This document shows positions 38,487 to 47,832 of a stretch of 64,000 nucleotides of DNA, piece after piece. Source of the DNA: Pseudovibrio japonicus (lineage in GTDB: Bacteria > Pseudomonadota > Alphaproteobacteria > Rhizobiales > Stappiaceae). The stretch covers positions 310,001 through 374,000 of the forward strand of contig NZ_BMXE01000001.1 in NCBI RefSeq assembly GCF_014651595.1, written 5' to 3'. The position numbers were made by a program, and so were the translations under genes. Under the pieces are notes generated by a model. That model ran no database searches. It was given only the letters and a program-made list of their open reading frames with translations, and had not been told where the DNA came from. Each line of letters starts with the position of its first letter. Position 1 is the stretch's first letter.

Positions 38487-38977
38487 TGAATTACCACGGA
38501 TTCCAGGACGAGTTCTTTGACGAATTTTCCGCCTCTCATCTTGGCGCGTTCGTTGAGATCATCACGCAAACGTAGCAGGCCTCGAGTGCCTTCCAGCTGA
38601 CGCGGACCTAAGGTGCGGGCGTAGAGCAGCAGATCTTGCTCAATCTGCTTGACCAGCAAGGATTGATCCTGTTCTTCAATTGCATTTTGCATAAGCACCA
38701 CAGAGGCTTCGATGCGGATCCAGTTTTTGGACGAGGACAGCAGGTTAGTCACAATGGGTTTTAGGGAGACGATCTGACTGTGCTGCGTGTATTCGGGATT
38801 GATCAAAGCGCCGCTGGTTGTCTTTTGTTCTGCCAGATATTTACTGTGAACCTGATCAACCAGTGTTGAGCCTATTCCCACGCCGCCTGCGCCGGCAACT
38901 GCTGTTACAATAACAGCTGCCACTGCGATACCGGGCCAGGAATTTTCGGAGGTTAGCAATTGCGGTTTAAGAGCCAT
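38483..38977 (-). CDS. fliL: Flagellar basal-body-associated protein FliL
   Basis: A 164-residue inner-membrane protein with one N-terminal helix (about residues 15-36) and a periplasmic stomatin-like domain (IVSLKPIVTNLLSSSKNWIR, then ARTLGPRQLEGTRGLLRL-like and FVKELVLESVVIQ). FliL surrounds the stator and supports torque. It directly follows flgH. Confidence 0.9.
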   Translation of the reverse strand: MALKPQLLTSENSWPGIAVAAVIVTAVAGAGGVGIGSTLVDQVHSKYLAEQKTTSGALINPEYTQHSQIVSLKPIVTNLLSSSKNWIRIEASVVLMQNAIEEQDQSLLVKQIEQDLLLYARTLGPRQLEGTRGLLRLRDDLNERAKMRGGKFVKELVLESVVIQ

Positions 38978-38988
38978 TGAAGCCTCCC

Positions 38989-39699
38989 TTAGAGCGGACT
39001 AATGATATCAATGACTTGCTGCCCTATGCTGGGTTGCTGCATTTCGGTTACACGTCCGCGGCCACCATAGGACACGCGTGCTTCAGCGATCTTGTCATAC
39101 TGAATCGTGTTGCGACCGGTGATGTCTTCAGGACGCACAATGCCCGCGACAGACAGGACACGAACCTCGTAGTTGACGCGCACTTCCTGCTGTCCGGAGA
39201 TGATAAGGTTGCCGTTTGGGAGCACTTTGGTGACCACGGCTGCGATGGAAAGATTGATTTCCTCACTCCGATCGATTGCGCCCTGCCCCTTGCTGCTTGT
39301 TGCACCAGAGCCGGAAACACTTACATCTGCTTCACCTGAATCTACCTCACCCCAGGAGAACGCCCCGCGCAAGCTGGTTGAACGCGATGAGTCCCGTTTT
39401 CGCTCACTGGAATTGTCCAGTTTTGCCTTGTCGTTGATTTTGATCGCGACCGTCAGCACGTCACCCACTTGCTTTGCACGCGGATCACGGAAGAAATCCT
39501 GCTCACCATCCGCCCAAAGCCCGTGATAAGCACGATTGGTGCGGCCACTGTTCTTCGCCGGAGCCGCTGGAAGAGCTGCAACGTTTGGCTGAAGCCCCTG
39601 CCCTAGCGGGGTTAACTGAGGCTCCTGACCAACGTTTTTCATGGAACTACAGCCAGTTAGCGTAATTGCGGCGAAAATGCATACCAAAGTGCGCTTCAC
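38989..39699 (-). CDS. flgH: Flagellar L-ring protein FlgH
   Basis: A 236-residue outer-membrane lipoprotein. The lipobox is LTGC (Cys17) after a short signal; FlgH motifs are LWADGEQDFFRDPRAKQVGD, DVLTVAIKINDKA, and LPNGNLIISGQQEVRVNYE. It builds the L ring. Its ATG overlaps the motE stop by four bases. Confidence 0.96.
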   Translation of the reverse strand: MKRTLVCIFAAITLTGCSSMKNVGQEPQLTPLGQGLQPNVAALPAAPAKNSGRTNRAYHGLWADGEQDFFRDPRAKQVGDVLTVAIKINDKAKLDNSSERKRDSSRSTSLRGAFSWGEVDSGEADVSVSGSGATSSKGQGAIDRSEEINLSIAAVVTKVLPNGNLIISGQQEVRVNYEVRVLSVAGIVRPEDITGRNTIQYDKIAEARVSYGGRGRVTEMQQPSIGQQVIDIISPL

Positions 39700-40247
39700 T
39701 GTGTGTCTCCCATACTCTGTTTTGCGGCTTGTCGAGCTGTAAGTTCTGCCATCATGTCTGTGAGGTATGCAGCACGGTCCGCAGACAGCTCAGCCAAGAC
39801 CGAACCGGCTTTGCGGGCTTTCATCTGCAAGAGAATTGAAACTGCGGTTTCATCATCCAGCGCGGTGAGCTGCTGTGCGGCTGCATCCGGTCGCATATTG
39901 GCATATATATCAACCACATGCCCCTCTGCACGACGCAGGATGTCATCGCGGCGTTTGACCCAGCTGCGTAGCTCTGCGATTTTTGCGTCGAGCTCGGAAA
40001 TCTTGGATGTCATCTGATGTTCGACATCAAACAAAGCCCGCATCTGCCAAGCAATTCGAGTGTCTTTTGCCTGATCAGCAATCGCTTCACAGTAATTTCT
40101 GGCCTGCTCGATCGCAGCGCTCAGATCTTGTGTCTCTTCTTCGCTTGTCTGAGCGCTTGCAGTTGCAAGCGACACGCACAAACCGAGAGATACCACTGCA
40201 CACTTCAGCGGAAAGAATTTCTTCTTAGAAAGCTTTAGGAGAGGCAT
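39696..40247 (-). CDS. motE: MotE-like periplasmic chaperone
   Basis: A 183-residue protein with a signal peptide (ending ATASAQ), a coiled coil (about residues 75-110) and a C-terminal MgtE-N-like helical domain (IYANMRPDAAAQQLTALDDE, ILLQMKARKAGSVLAEL). In Sinorhizobium MotE is the specific chaperone of MotC, and the gene lies between flgI and flgH there as here. Confidence 0.92.
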   Translation of the reverse strand: MPLLKLSKKKFFPLKCAVVSLGLCVSLATASAQTSEEETQDLSAAIEQARNYCEAIADQAKDTRIAWQMRALFDVEHQMTSKISELDAKIAELRSWVKRRDDILRRAEGHVVDIYANMRPDAAAQQLTALDDETAVSILLQMKARKAGSVLAELSADRAAYLTDMMAELTARQAAKQSMGDTQ

Positions 40248-40282
40248 TACAACTCAGTTCCAATAGGTTTAGCGGTACATTG

Positions 40283-40306
40283 AAGCCACAAGCTTGCCCG
40301 TGGCTT
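40283..40306. repeat. Hairpin in the flgI-motE gap
   Basis: AAGCCAC (40283-40289) pairs with GTGGCTT (40300-40306) in the 78-bp spacer, one of the few gaps in this operon. Likely an mRNA stem-loop; no T-run. Confidence 0.45.
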
Positions 40307-40325
40307 ATCCAAGTGCCGTGTCCTG

Positions 40326-41450
40326 TTATTTGACCACGAGAGTTGCCTGTAGAGCCCCCGCCTGTTTAATCGCCTGGAGGATTGCAATGATGCCGCTCGG
40401 CTTTAGACCGATACGGTTCAAGCCTCTGACCAGAGTTTGCAAATCAGTTCCCCCAAGCAGCTGGAGCTGCCCTTCTTCTTGCTGCACATCGATATCTGTG
40501 CGTGGCACAACAGTGGTTTCTCCTTGCTGAGAAAACGGAGCTGGCTGGGACACTTCAGGGCGCTCGGAAACGCGGACTGTCAGGTTGCCGTGGGTTACAG
40601 CCACTGTAGAAATGCGCACGTTCTGGCCAATAACGACTGTTCCGGTACGCTCATCTACCACGACTCTTGCTGGTGTGTCTGGCTGAACCATCAAGCCTTC
40701 AATCTGCGAGATGAAGCGGACAGAGCTGATGCCTGCGGGGCGCTGGACTTGCACGGAGCGATAGTCCAGTTCGCTGGCCAGCTTCATGCCATAGCGATTG
40801 AGGGAGAAGGCGTTGATTGCATCTGTGACGCGTATTGCTGTCTTAAAGTCCGGGTTTTTGAGTTCCAGAACCAGTTGCGGCAGAGACGAGAAATAGTCTG
40901 GCAACGTCTTTTCGATCAGCGCGCCATTGGGAACACTGCCTGCGGTTGGTACGCCCTGCGTCAGGCTACCAGCATCACCTTCCGCCAGAAAACCAGAAAC
41001 TGACACGGAGCCTTGTGCCACGGCGTAGACGTTTCCATCTGCGCCCATCAACGGCGTGACGAGCAGCGTACCGCCTTGCAGGGAGGATGCATCTCCAAGA
41101 GAACCTACGGAGACATCGATGCGTGAACCGTTGCCAATAAAGGGAGGCAGCTCAGCGGTTACAACAACAGCCGCGACATTTCGTGATCTTAGATTGGATT
41201 CACGAACGTTGACCCCCATACGCTCAAGCATGGATTGCAGGGATTGTTCGGTGAAAGGAGAGTTGCGCATTGTATCGCCGGAGCCGTTCAGGCCAATTAC
41301 GATACCGTAGCCGACAAGCTGGTTTGAGCGCATGCCGCGCAGGTCAGCTATATCCTTGATACGAACCAGCGCAGATGCAGTCTCAATGCTCAAAAACAAC
41401 GCAAGAAAAGCAAAGAAGATTGCCCGCAGAGAACGGCTTTTAACACGCAC
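40326..41450 (-). CDS. flgI: Flagellar P-ring protein FlgI
   Basis: A 374-residue periplasmic ring protein with a signal peptide (ending ETASA) and FlgI motifs RIKDIADLRGMRSNQLVGYG, IVIGLNGSGDT and RVVVDERTGTVVIGQNVRI. I chose GTG 41450: GGAG from the end of flgA lies about nine bases upstream and the signal peptide then starts normally. An upstream frame extension to 41507 lies inside flgA. Confidence 0.96.
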   Translation of the reverse strand: MRVKSRSLRAIFFAFLALFLSIETASALVRIKDIADLRGMRSNQLVGYGIVIGLNGSGDTMRNSPFTEQSLQSMLERMGVNVRESNLRSRNVAAVVVTAELPPFIGNGSRIDVSVGSLGDASSLQGGTLLVTPLMGADGNVYAVAQGSVSVSGFLAEGDAGSLTQGVPTAGSVPNGALIEKTLPDYFSSLPQLVLELKNPDFKTAIRVTDAINAFSLNRYGMKLASELDYRSVQVQRPAGISSVRFISQIEGLMVQPDTPARVVVDERTGTVVIGQNVRISTVAVTHGNLTVRVSERPEVSQPAPFSQQGETTVVPRTDIDVQQEEGQLQLLGGTDLQTLVRGLNRIGLKPSGIIAILQAIKQAGALQATLVVK

Positions 41451-41454
41451 GACT

Positions 41455-41937
41455 TTACTCTCCTTCAGCCAGCAAAGATCCATCGTCCTGCACTTTGCCC
41501 ATAACACTTAAACCAGTATCAGGGTTTCGCGCCCTGATGTTTGTGCCAACGGCACCGGATTCCTGCGCTTCAACGATGGCGCGGATCTCCAACCCTTCTT
41601 CCTTAAAAACCAGCAGTACTGAAGAACCGCGCTGCACCACAACCGGGTCCTGCACTGCATTTATCGGGATAGGTTTTCCGGGAAAAAGAGTCCTTCGCGC
41701 CTCAAGGCCGACCACGTCGTCCATTCGATTTGCTATGGAAAGCTGCGCCACCGTTGATTTGATGAATCCGTGCTCACGAAGCATTCCTTCTTCGATCTTG
41801 TCGCCCGGATAAATCATCATGGCCGGTACAGGAAGCTTTACAACTTCGCGCCGGCTTGCCGCTGATGCCGGCGTAACACACACCGGCAGAAACAAGATCA
41901 AAAGGATCAGGCTTTGCAGTCGCTTAGAAGCACTCAT
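41455..41937 (-). CDS. flgA: P-ring assembly chaperone FlgA
   Basis: A 160-residue periplasmic protein with a signal peptide (LILLILFLPVCVTPASAA) and the SAF/FlgA C-terminal domain (RRTLFPGKPIPINAVQDPVV, RGSSVLLVFKEEGLEIRA). It assists FlgI polymerisation and sits directly upstream of flgI. Confidence 0.95.
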   Translation of the reverse strand: MSASKRLQSLILLILFLPVCVTPASAASRREVVKLPVPAMMIYPGDKIEEGMLREHGFIKSTVAQLSIANRMDDVVGLEARRTLFPGKPIPINAVQDPVVVQRGSSVLLVFKEEGLEIRAIVEAQESGAVGTNIRARNPDTGLSVMGKVQDDGSLLAEGE

Positions 41938-41946
41938 AACCGCGCC

Positions 41947-42735
41947 CTAGCGAATGCCCTTGGATACGGTTCCAGCCATATCATCGGCAGCCTGAATGAC
42001 TTTGGAATTCATCTCGTATCCGCGCTGCGCACTGATCAGGCTTGTGATTTCCTTGACTGGATCCACGTTGGCGGCTTCAAGATAGCCCTGACGAATAACG
42101 CCGAATGATCCTTCGCCAGCAATACCAGTGTTAGGCGCGCCTGAGGCCTCCGTTTCGCGGAACAGATTGCCACCGATTGCCTTGAGGCCCGCGTCATTGA
42201 CGAAGCTGGTCAGATTGAGCTGGCCGATGCTGGTTGCTGGAGTTCCGTCTGCGAAGGAGGCGAAGACTTCACCACTTTCATTGACGGTCACCTTCACCGC
42301 TTCAATAGGCACGGCGATGCCAGGCTGAACCTCATACCCATCAAGCGTTACGAGATCCCCTTCGCCGTTCACATTGAATGCGCCAGCACGGGTGTAAAGA
42401 GCCTCCCCATCGGGCCCAACAATCTCGAACCAACCTTGCCCATCAATTGCCAGATCAAACGCATTGTTGGTTTGCGCGAGCGCCCCTTGCGAATGCAACT
42501 TACGCACTGCGGCGGTTTTCACACCAAGACCTTGCTGAACACCTTCGGGAACCGGGGCAGCGCCACCACGATTAGAAACACCTGCGGCGCGATCCACCTG
42601 ATAGAGCAAATCAGAAAATTCTGCACGTGAGGCTTTAAAAGCGGTGGTGTTCATGTTCGCGATGTTATTGGAAATAACTTCGAGGTTCTTCTGCTGAGCA
42701 GACATACCCGTTGCGGCAATAGCAAGAGCCTTCAT
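41947..42735 (-). CDS. flgG: Distal rod protein FlgG
   Basis: A 262-residue rod protein. N-terminus [20 protein letters not shown] with [20 protein letters not shown], middle [10 protein letters not shown], and C-terminus [20 protein letters not shown] with [10 protein letters not shown], all typical of FlgG. It follows fliE. Confidence 0.97.
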   Translation of the reverse strand: MKALAIAATGMSAQQKNLEVISNNIANMNTTAFKASRAEFSDLLYQVDRAAGVSNRGGAAPVPEGVQQGLGVKTAAVRKLHSQGALAQTNNAFDLAIDGQGWFEIVGPDGEALYTRAGAFNVNGEGDLVTLDGYEVQPGIAVPIEAVKVTVNESGEVFASFADGTPATSIGQLNLTSFVNDAGLKAIGGNLFRETEASGAPNTGIAGEGSFGVIRQGYLEAANVDPVKEITSLISAQRGYEMNSKVIQAADDMAGTVSKGIR

Positions 42736-42758
42736 GAGGAAAACCTTCTTTCAATCAA

Positions 42759-43115
42759 TTAGATACTCATACGAGAAAATTCTTGATAGGCCTCAACGAC
42801 CTTATCACGCACAGCAACTGCGCTCTTCAAGGAAAGCTCCGCCTTCATCACAGCTTCAACCACTCTTTGAGCAGATACTTCGCCGCGCACCGCTGCAACT
42901 GACGTTGCTTCTGCGGCTTTCAGATCGCCTGCGGTTTCACGCGCCACGTCCGCCATAGTGTCAGCAAAACTACCCTGAACCCCTTGTGTTTGCTGGGTAT
43001 CCTGCGCACCGCCAACCAGGTACTGGCGAGTATGGGAGACGGAAGAGACATCATTTACCCCACTGGTAAATGTTGACACGCGCGAGACCGCACTCAGCGC
43101 CGAAAAATCCGCCAT
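42759..43115 (-). CDS. fliE: MS-ring/rod junction protein FliE
   Basis: A 118-residue protein whose C-terminal helices (VVEAVMKAELSLKSAVAVRD, KVVEAYQEFSRM) are the FliE signature. It links FliF to the proximal rod and is exported first. It overlaps the flgC stop by one base. Confidence 0.94.
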   Translation of the reverse strand: MADFSALSAVSRVSTFTSGVNDVSSVSHTRQYLVGGAQDTQQTQGVQGSFADTMADVARETAGDLKAAEATSVAAVRGEVSAQRVVEAVMKAELSLKSAVAVRDKVVEAYQEFSRMSI

Positions 43116-43534
43116 TACCTACTCCTCAGCAAATCAATTGTACGAGTAATCATTTCTCTGGACTTGACCATCATCTGCAGACCAGCCTCGTAAGAACGGG
43201 AGGCTTCACGCATATCAGCAAGCTCAAGCAGAGTATTCACATTTGGGTATTTTACGTTGCCGTTCTCGTCCGCTGCCGGGTGCGAAGGATCAAATTCGAT
43301 ACGGTAATCACCTTTGTCCGTACCGACACTTTTTACTTCAACGAGATTGGCACCAAGCGCACGATCAACTTCAGATTTAAAAGTAATTGTCTTGCGCTGG
43401 TACGGATTGGCGCCGGGGGTGTCGCCCGTCGATTGCACGTTCGCCAAGTTCTCTGAGACGATACGCATACGCTGCGACTGCACCCTCAAGCCTGAGGACG
43501 AAATCTTCAAAGATGCTGCGAGTGGATCAATCAT
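43115..43534 (-). CDS. flgC: Proximal rod protein FlgC
   Basis: A 139-residue protein with the rod motif [20 protein letters not shown] near residue 23, [12 protein letters not shown], and [19 protein letters not shown], the FlgC hallmark, ending with [16 protein letters not shown]. Standard length. Confidence 0.97.
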   Translation of the reverse strand: MIDPLAASLKISSSGLRVQSQRMRIVSENLANVQSTGDTPGANPYQRKTITFKSEVDRALGANLVEVKSVGTDKGDYRIEFDPSHPAADENGNVKYPNVNTLLELADMREASRSYEAGLQMMVKSREMITRTIDLLRSR

Positions 43535-43539
43535 TATCC

Positions 43540-43920
43540 CTATCTCCCTAAGCTGGACTTCATCAAACCGTAGAAGGACCCAACAAGTTGGGTGTTGAGA
43601 GAATGCTGCCTAGCAACCTCACCCGATTTAATCAGTTCTTGTTCCAGGGAAACGGAGTTATCAGAGACAGTGACTTGCCAAGCGTCACCATCATTTACGC
43701 GCACACGGCGAGAATTTGTACCATCCTCACTGATGTGCCCTGACTGAGTCGCCGCCATGCGGATGCTGGTCTTGTCCAAAATGTCCTTGAAAGGCTCAAC
43801 ATCCTTACTCGCATAGCCAGGAGTATCGACGTTTGCAATATTTTCGGAAATTGTTGATTGCCGCACGGACAACCAAGAATTCTGCCGCGAAACCAAACTA
43901 AAAAGATATACGGGCTCCAA
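43540..43920 (-). CDS. flgB: Proximal rod protein FlgB (TTG start)
   Basis: A 126-residue protein starting [20 protein letters not shown] at TTG 43920, as in rhizobial FlgB. GGAG lies exactly eight bases upstream (43929-43932). No in-frame ATG gives a family-like start: the frame runs up to 44010 without one. The rod motif is [15 protein letters not shown] and the C-terminus [20 protein letters not shown]. It begins the flgB-flgC-fliE-flgG-flgA-flgI series. Confidence 0.9.
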   Translation of the reverse strand: MEPVYLFSLVSRQNSWLSVRQSTISENIANVDTPGYASKDVEPFKDILDKTSIRMAATQSGHISEDGTNSRRVRVNDGDAWQVTVSDNSVSLEQELIKSGEVARQHSLNTQLVGSFYGLMKSSLGR

Positions 43921-44083
43921 AAAATCCACTCCGCTACAAAAACTGCCCGAATTTGATAGCAGTGCAATCTTGTCCGTAGCTGGTGGAATCAACTTTCTCT
44001 CAAAAACCAAAGAGATTTACTGAGTTAGTCAAGTATTTATCTTTAATTTAAAATTTTATATTAACAAAATGTTAAAATGAAAA

Positions 44084-44533
44084 CTACCGCGAGACGCATG
44101 CATCGGAAAGCGCAGCTTCGAGCTGTTTTGTGTTCTCATGAGCGTCCTCACAAGGCTGCTCGAATGAGATGAATTTCACATCAATTGCCGAGTTTAAAGA
44201 GAGCAAGAACAGATGGAATATGACGTTGACGCCATTGTTGGCAAACTTCATGTGCAGGCAAACGGTGACATCGCCATTCCAGTTCAAGTCAATCGATGAA
44301 GTGCCGGCATAGGTCAGCGTGTCGGGTTTGAAATGAAGCTCAGATGAAGATTCCAGCAGATCAGTCAGGTTTGCGTCCTCGTTTGAGAGGATATGGCGTG
44401 CCAAGGAAGACAGGTCACACAACCGCAATTCGGCAGCGATTGGCTTCATTGCATTTGCGATCAGCGCCTCGCGTAAAACATCTTCTGACGCTGCAGAAAG
44501 ATCAGTTTTCATCAGTTCGGTCTTTATGGACAA
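44084..44533 (-). CDS. Hypothetical protein between flhB and flgB
   Basis: A 149-residue soluble protein, unrecognised. The first part is helical (SEDVLREALIANAMKPIAAE), the middle acidic and beta-like (LHFKPDTLTYAGTSSIDLNW), then hydrophobic strands (VNVIFHLFLLSLNSAIDV). It lies 39 bp after flhB and 163 bp before flgB. Placement in the flagellar operon suggests a motility role, but nothing in the sequence proves one. Confidence 0.65.
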   Translation of the reverse strand: MSIKTELMKTDLSAASEDVLREALIANAMKPIAAELRLCDLSSLARHILSNEDANLTDLLESSSELHFKPDTLTYAGTSSIDLNWNGDVTVCLHMKFANNGVNVIFHLFLLSLNSAIDVKFISFEQPCEDAHENTKQLEAALSDACVSR

Positions 44534-44572
44534 TTAACCCTCGCAAGGCAGAAACATGCTTAAACTAAGTTA

Positions 44573-45634
44573 TTAGCGCTTTAGATAAACATATGAAATG
44601 ATTTCTGCTACCGCACGATAATATTCCTCTGGAATACTCTGATCTATTTCTACGGCGGCGTAAAGTGAACGCGCAAGTTGTCGATCTTCTATAACTGGAA
44701 CATCATGAATATAAGCCAGCTCTTTGATCTTCAGCGCGACAAGATCCTGCCCCTTTGCAACAACACGTGGTGCCTGATCACCATCACGCTCATACTGGAG
44801 CGCAACGGCGAAGTGGGTTGGGTTTGCAATTACAACGGCGGCATCCTGCACCGATGACATCATGCGCTTGCGGGCTCTGTCACGCGCAAGAGAGCGCAAA
44901 CGCGCCTTTACGAGTGGATCGCCTTCAGCTTGCTTGAACTCGTCCTTGAGTTCCTGATGTGACATACGCAGGTTCTTGCGCCATTGAAATCTAGCCAGCA
45001 CCAGATCAAAGCCAACAAGGAAGATGGTTGCAACACAAATTCCGGAGAGCAGCGTCATCGCCACAGACAAGATAAGCTGCGGCAACTGGCTAGGGTCATT
45101 GTACATTGCAGTGAAGGCAACTGCTTGTTGCGATTTCAGAACCAATGCAGCGACCACGACCACCGTTACAAGCTTGAACAATGACTTTACAAACTCCATG
45201 GCCCCATTGACACTGAAGAGCCTTCCAAGCCCCTTTTTTATGGAGATCTTATTGAGCTTGGGCTCAATTCTATCCAACACAAGCCGCGGTGTGTTCTGCA
45301 TGAAGGAGGACGCCAGACCAAAGAAGATCAAGAGGGCAACAATTGGCCCAAGAAACCAGACGAGTTCAAGCGATACAGCGGACATTAACTGAACGGGTTC
45401 AGCTGCACTTACGAAGCTGATTTCTCCGGGGTTATCTAGGAACCACTTGAGAAAGTGGACCAGTCCTTGGGCTTTATCGACTGCAACGAAGGACAGCACG
45501 AGCAGCAGGGCGACCATGGAGGCAAGCACGGACGCCTCCTTGGAGACGGGAATATTCCCCTTCTCCAAGGCATCACGGACCTTTTTCTCCGTGGGCTCCT
45601 GTGTCTTACTATCGGGATCCTGGTCTTCTGACAT
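44573..45634 (-). CDS. flhB: Flagellar export switch protein FlhB
   Basis: A 353-residue protein with an N-terminal EKKVRDALEKGNIPVSKE basic segment, four membrane helices, and a cytoplasmic autocleavage site NPTH in VVIANPTHFAVAL, where self-cleavage switches export from rod/hook to filament proteins. Normal length. It lies 54 bp after fliG. Confidence 0.97.
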   Translation of the reverse strand: MSEDQDPDSKTQEPTEKKVRDALEKGNIPVSKEASVLASMVALLLVLSFVAVDKAQGLVHFLKWFLDNPGEISFVSAAEPVQLMSAVSLELVWFLGPIVALLIFFGLASSFMQNTPRLVLDRIEPKLNKISIKKGLGRLFSVNGAMEFVKSLFKLVTVVVVAALVLKSQQAVAFTAMYNDPSQLPQLILSVAMTLLSGICVATIFLVGFDLVLARFQWRKNLRMSHQELKDEFKQAEGDPLVKARLRSLARDRARKRMMSSVQDAAVVIANPTHFAVALQYERDGDQAPRVVAKGQDLVALKIKELAYIHDVPVIEDRQLARSLYAAVEIDQSIPEEYYRAVAEIISYVYLKR

Positions 45635-45688
45635 GCAACCTGCCGCTTCTCAAGATGGTTTGACAGACTCTCAAAGTCATGCCGAAGC

Positions 45689-46720
45689 TTAGACGTAGAC
45701 TTCCTCTCCACGACCAATCTCAAGATCGATTTCACCGGCATTGGCTTTCTCAAGTGCAAGATCGGTGATCTCTCTGCGCGCATCCATCACTTCACGCTGT
45801 GTCATAGGCTCTCCGGAAGCAAGATCGTTCTCAACAATCCTACGTGCACGGGAAGCCATGCTTGCAAGAATAGCCTGTCGGAACTCCGGCGGTGTGCCCT
45901 TGAGGGCAGCAGTGACAACCTCACTAGGAACATCGTCAAAGATGGCGGTTCTGGTGCGCAGATCCAGATTCTGAATATCGTCAAAGGTGAAGAGCAATGC
46001 ATCAAGCTGCTCTGCGGATCTAGGCAGAGCCTCGCGCAGGTTGCTCAGCGTATCTTCAAGATCGTCGCGCTCCATCTTATTGAGGATATCAGCCATACGA
46101 ACGTGGGAATCTGTGCCTACAGTTCGGGCGAAGTTCACCATGAAGTCTTCGTGCAGGGTCTTCTGCACCTCTTCCATGACATCCTCAACAATTGGCTTGA
46201 GCGTCAGCATACGGCGAACGATCTGGTTGCGCTTTCTGCGCGGGATCTGGGAAATCACGCGGGCTGCGCCACTGGCTGAAATCTTGGAGAGAATGACGGC
46301 AGCGGTTTGCGGATGCTCTTTTTGCAGATAGGTGGACAAAACATGCTCTGAGATCTGTGAAACCTTGTCCCAGATCGAACGCTTGGAATACCCCATAACG
46401 TCCGACATGATTTCGGCAACCTGATCTTCCGGAAGAATCCCCTTCAAAAGACTCTCTGCACCTTCGGCGGTACCGAACAGGTTCACACCGCCTGAGAAGA
46501 GCTCGATAAACTCTTCAATCAGTTCATCGAGTTCACTCGCAGGAACTGTGCCCAGATCTGCGGCTGCCCGGATGATCATCCGCATTTCGTCGTTGTCGAA
46601 ATGCTTCAGAACACGGGTTGCCTTATCACTTCCCATAGCCAACAGCAGGGCCGCCGCTTTCTGATGGCCATTCTTTCTGGAAATGACGCTTCCCATTTCA
46701 GCTGGAACAACACTGTTCAT
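45689..46720 (-). CDS. fliG: Flagellar motor switch protein FliG
   Basis: A 343-residue rotor protein. Three armadillo-like domains: KAAALLLAMGSDKATRVLKH near residue 21, EHPQTAAVILSKI in the middle (the FliM-contacting EHPQT motif), and the C-terminal torque helix region FDDIQNLDLRTRTAIF plus SEVVTAALKG with the charged residues that meet MotA. Confidence 0.96.
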   Translation of the reverse strand: MNSVVPAEMGSVISRKNGHQKAAALLLAMGSDKATRVLKHFDNDEMRMIIRAAADLGTVPASELDELIEEFIELFSGGVNLFGTAEGAESLLKGILPEDQVAEIMSDVMGYSKRSIWDKVSQISEHVLSTYLQKEHPQTAAVILSKISASGAARVISQIPRRKRNQIVRRMLTLKPIVEDVMEEVQKTLHEDFMVNFARTVGTDSHVRMADILNKMERDDLEDTLSNLREALPRSAEQLDALLFTFDDIQNLDLRTRTAIFDDVPSEVVTAALKGTPPEFRQAILASMASRARRIVENDLASGEPMTQREVMDARREITDLALEKANAGEIDLEIGRGEEVYV

Positions 46721-46771
46721 TCTCTACGCGCCTCGGATACACATATTAAATCAAGCACAGCTCATGTGCGG

Positions 46772-47188
46772 CTAGTTGTAGCTGCCTTTTGCGCCAACGA
46801 TCTCAGTCAAAGACACACCAAACCGTGAGTTATCATCCTCAACAACCACGATTTCGCCGCGCGCCACTGTGCGGCCATTAACAACGATATCAACCGGCTC
46901 ACCCACACGGTGGTCCAGCGGTATCACCGCTCCTCGGCCGAGCTTAAGCAAGCTGGCCACTGGCATGGTTGCGGATCCAAGGACGACCTGCATATCGACC
47001 GGGATGCCCAGAACAGCATCCAGATTGCGGTCAACATTTTCGTTGCTCACGCCTTTTTCGGGCTGCGCTGCGGTGGACTGCGGGGTAGACGCAGGCGCTG
47101 CCATGTCCATATCCATCTCAGCCTCAGAAGCAGCTGCTTCCCATTGTAATGCGAGGGCTTCGTCACTCATTTCATTTGAGCTGCTCAT
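46772..47188 (-). CDS. fliN: Flagellar motor switch protein FliN
   Basis: The 138-residue protein has a short Met/Asp/Ala-rich leader and a C-terminal SpoA domain (LGIPVDMQVVLGSATMPVAS, LLKLGRGAVIPLDHRVGEPV, ARGEIVVVEDDNSRFGVSLT). It forms the base of the C ring with FliM. Its ATG overlaps the stop of the upstream membrane protein by four bases. Confidence 0.95.
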   Translation of the reverse strand: MSSSNEMSDEALALQWEAAASEAEMDMDMAAPASTPQSTAAQPEKGVSNENVDRNLDAVLGIPVDMQVVLGSATMPVASLLKLGRGAVIPLDHRVGEPVDIVVNGRTVARGEIVVVEDDNSRFGVSLTEIVGAKGSYN

Positions 47189-47832
47189 TGCGGATCATTC
47201 TCCTTCTCAGGACTTTCCTCGTCCTTTACATTTACAGATCTGAATGTGGCGCTCTGGCCGAAAGAAACTTTTCTAACTCTGACATTCTGATTATCGATTG
47301 CAGAGACTGCGGTGCCTTCCTCGCTGTCTGACACAGGTGGCTTGGCAACCCCGGTCGCAAGCAGCAATGCAGCTGCATTGGACAAACCAGCTGTTGTGGT
47401 CTTCTTCTTTGACCGACCACCAGATTTCAACGCTCCACCAGAACGGCGTCCACGGTCTCCGCCAGGCCTTGGCGGCGCATCGCTCAAACTGATTCCGACT
47501 TCATCGCTCTTTTTGCTCAGCCATTCGATATGCTCCTGAAGCGCCTTCATTTCTGTTTGCGCCTGTAGGATTACACCTGAGATATCGACCGTGGTTTCAC
47601 GGGCTTCATCAATCCGCTGACCAAGGCTAGTGAGAATTTCCTCTCCGCGTACGCGGATTTCCTGCAAGGACAAACCAACATTGTCCATCGCTTCGGAGGT
47701 TTGATCGAAGATCCTTTGATAGTCCTCATGATAGCCAGACAACTTTTGCAGCTGCCGATACATGACAACCACACGCCAGGTGGTAATCAGAAGAGCGAAG
47801 AGTAAAAACCCGTCAATTAGATAAGATATCAT
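47185..47832 (-). CDS. Membrane-anchored coiled-coil protein between fliM and fliN (DUF6468-like)
   Basis: A 215-residue protein with an N-terminal membrane helix (ISYLIDGFLLFALLITTWRV), a coiled coil (about residues 30-105) and a basic, Gly/Ser/Lys-rich disordered tail. The helix-plus-coiled-coil design recalls the DUF6468 proteins that accompany flagellar genes in many alphaproteobacteria; this match is from memory. It overlaps fliM by 20 bp and fliN by 4 bp, so its translation is coupled to two C-ring genes. The function is unknown. Confidence 0.78.
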   Translation of the reverse strand: MISYLIDGFLLFALLITTWRVVVMYRQLQKLSGYHEDYQRIFDQTSEAMDNVGLSLQEIRVRGEEILTSLGQRIDEARETTVDISGVILQAQTEMKALQEHIEWLSKKSDEVGISLSDAPPRPGGDRGRRSGGALKSGGRSKKKTTTAGLSNAAALLLATGVAKPPVSDSEEGTAVSAIDNQNVRVRKVSFGQSATFRSVNVKDEESPEKENDPQ

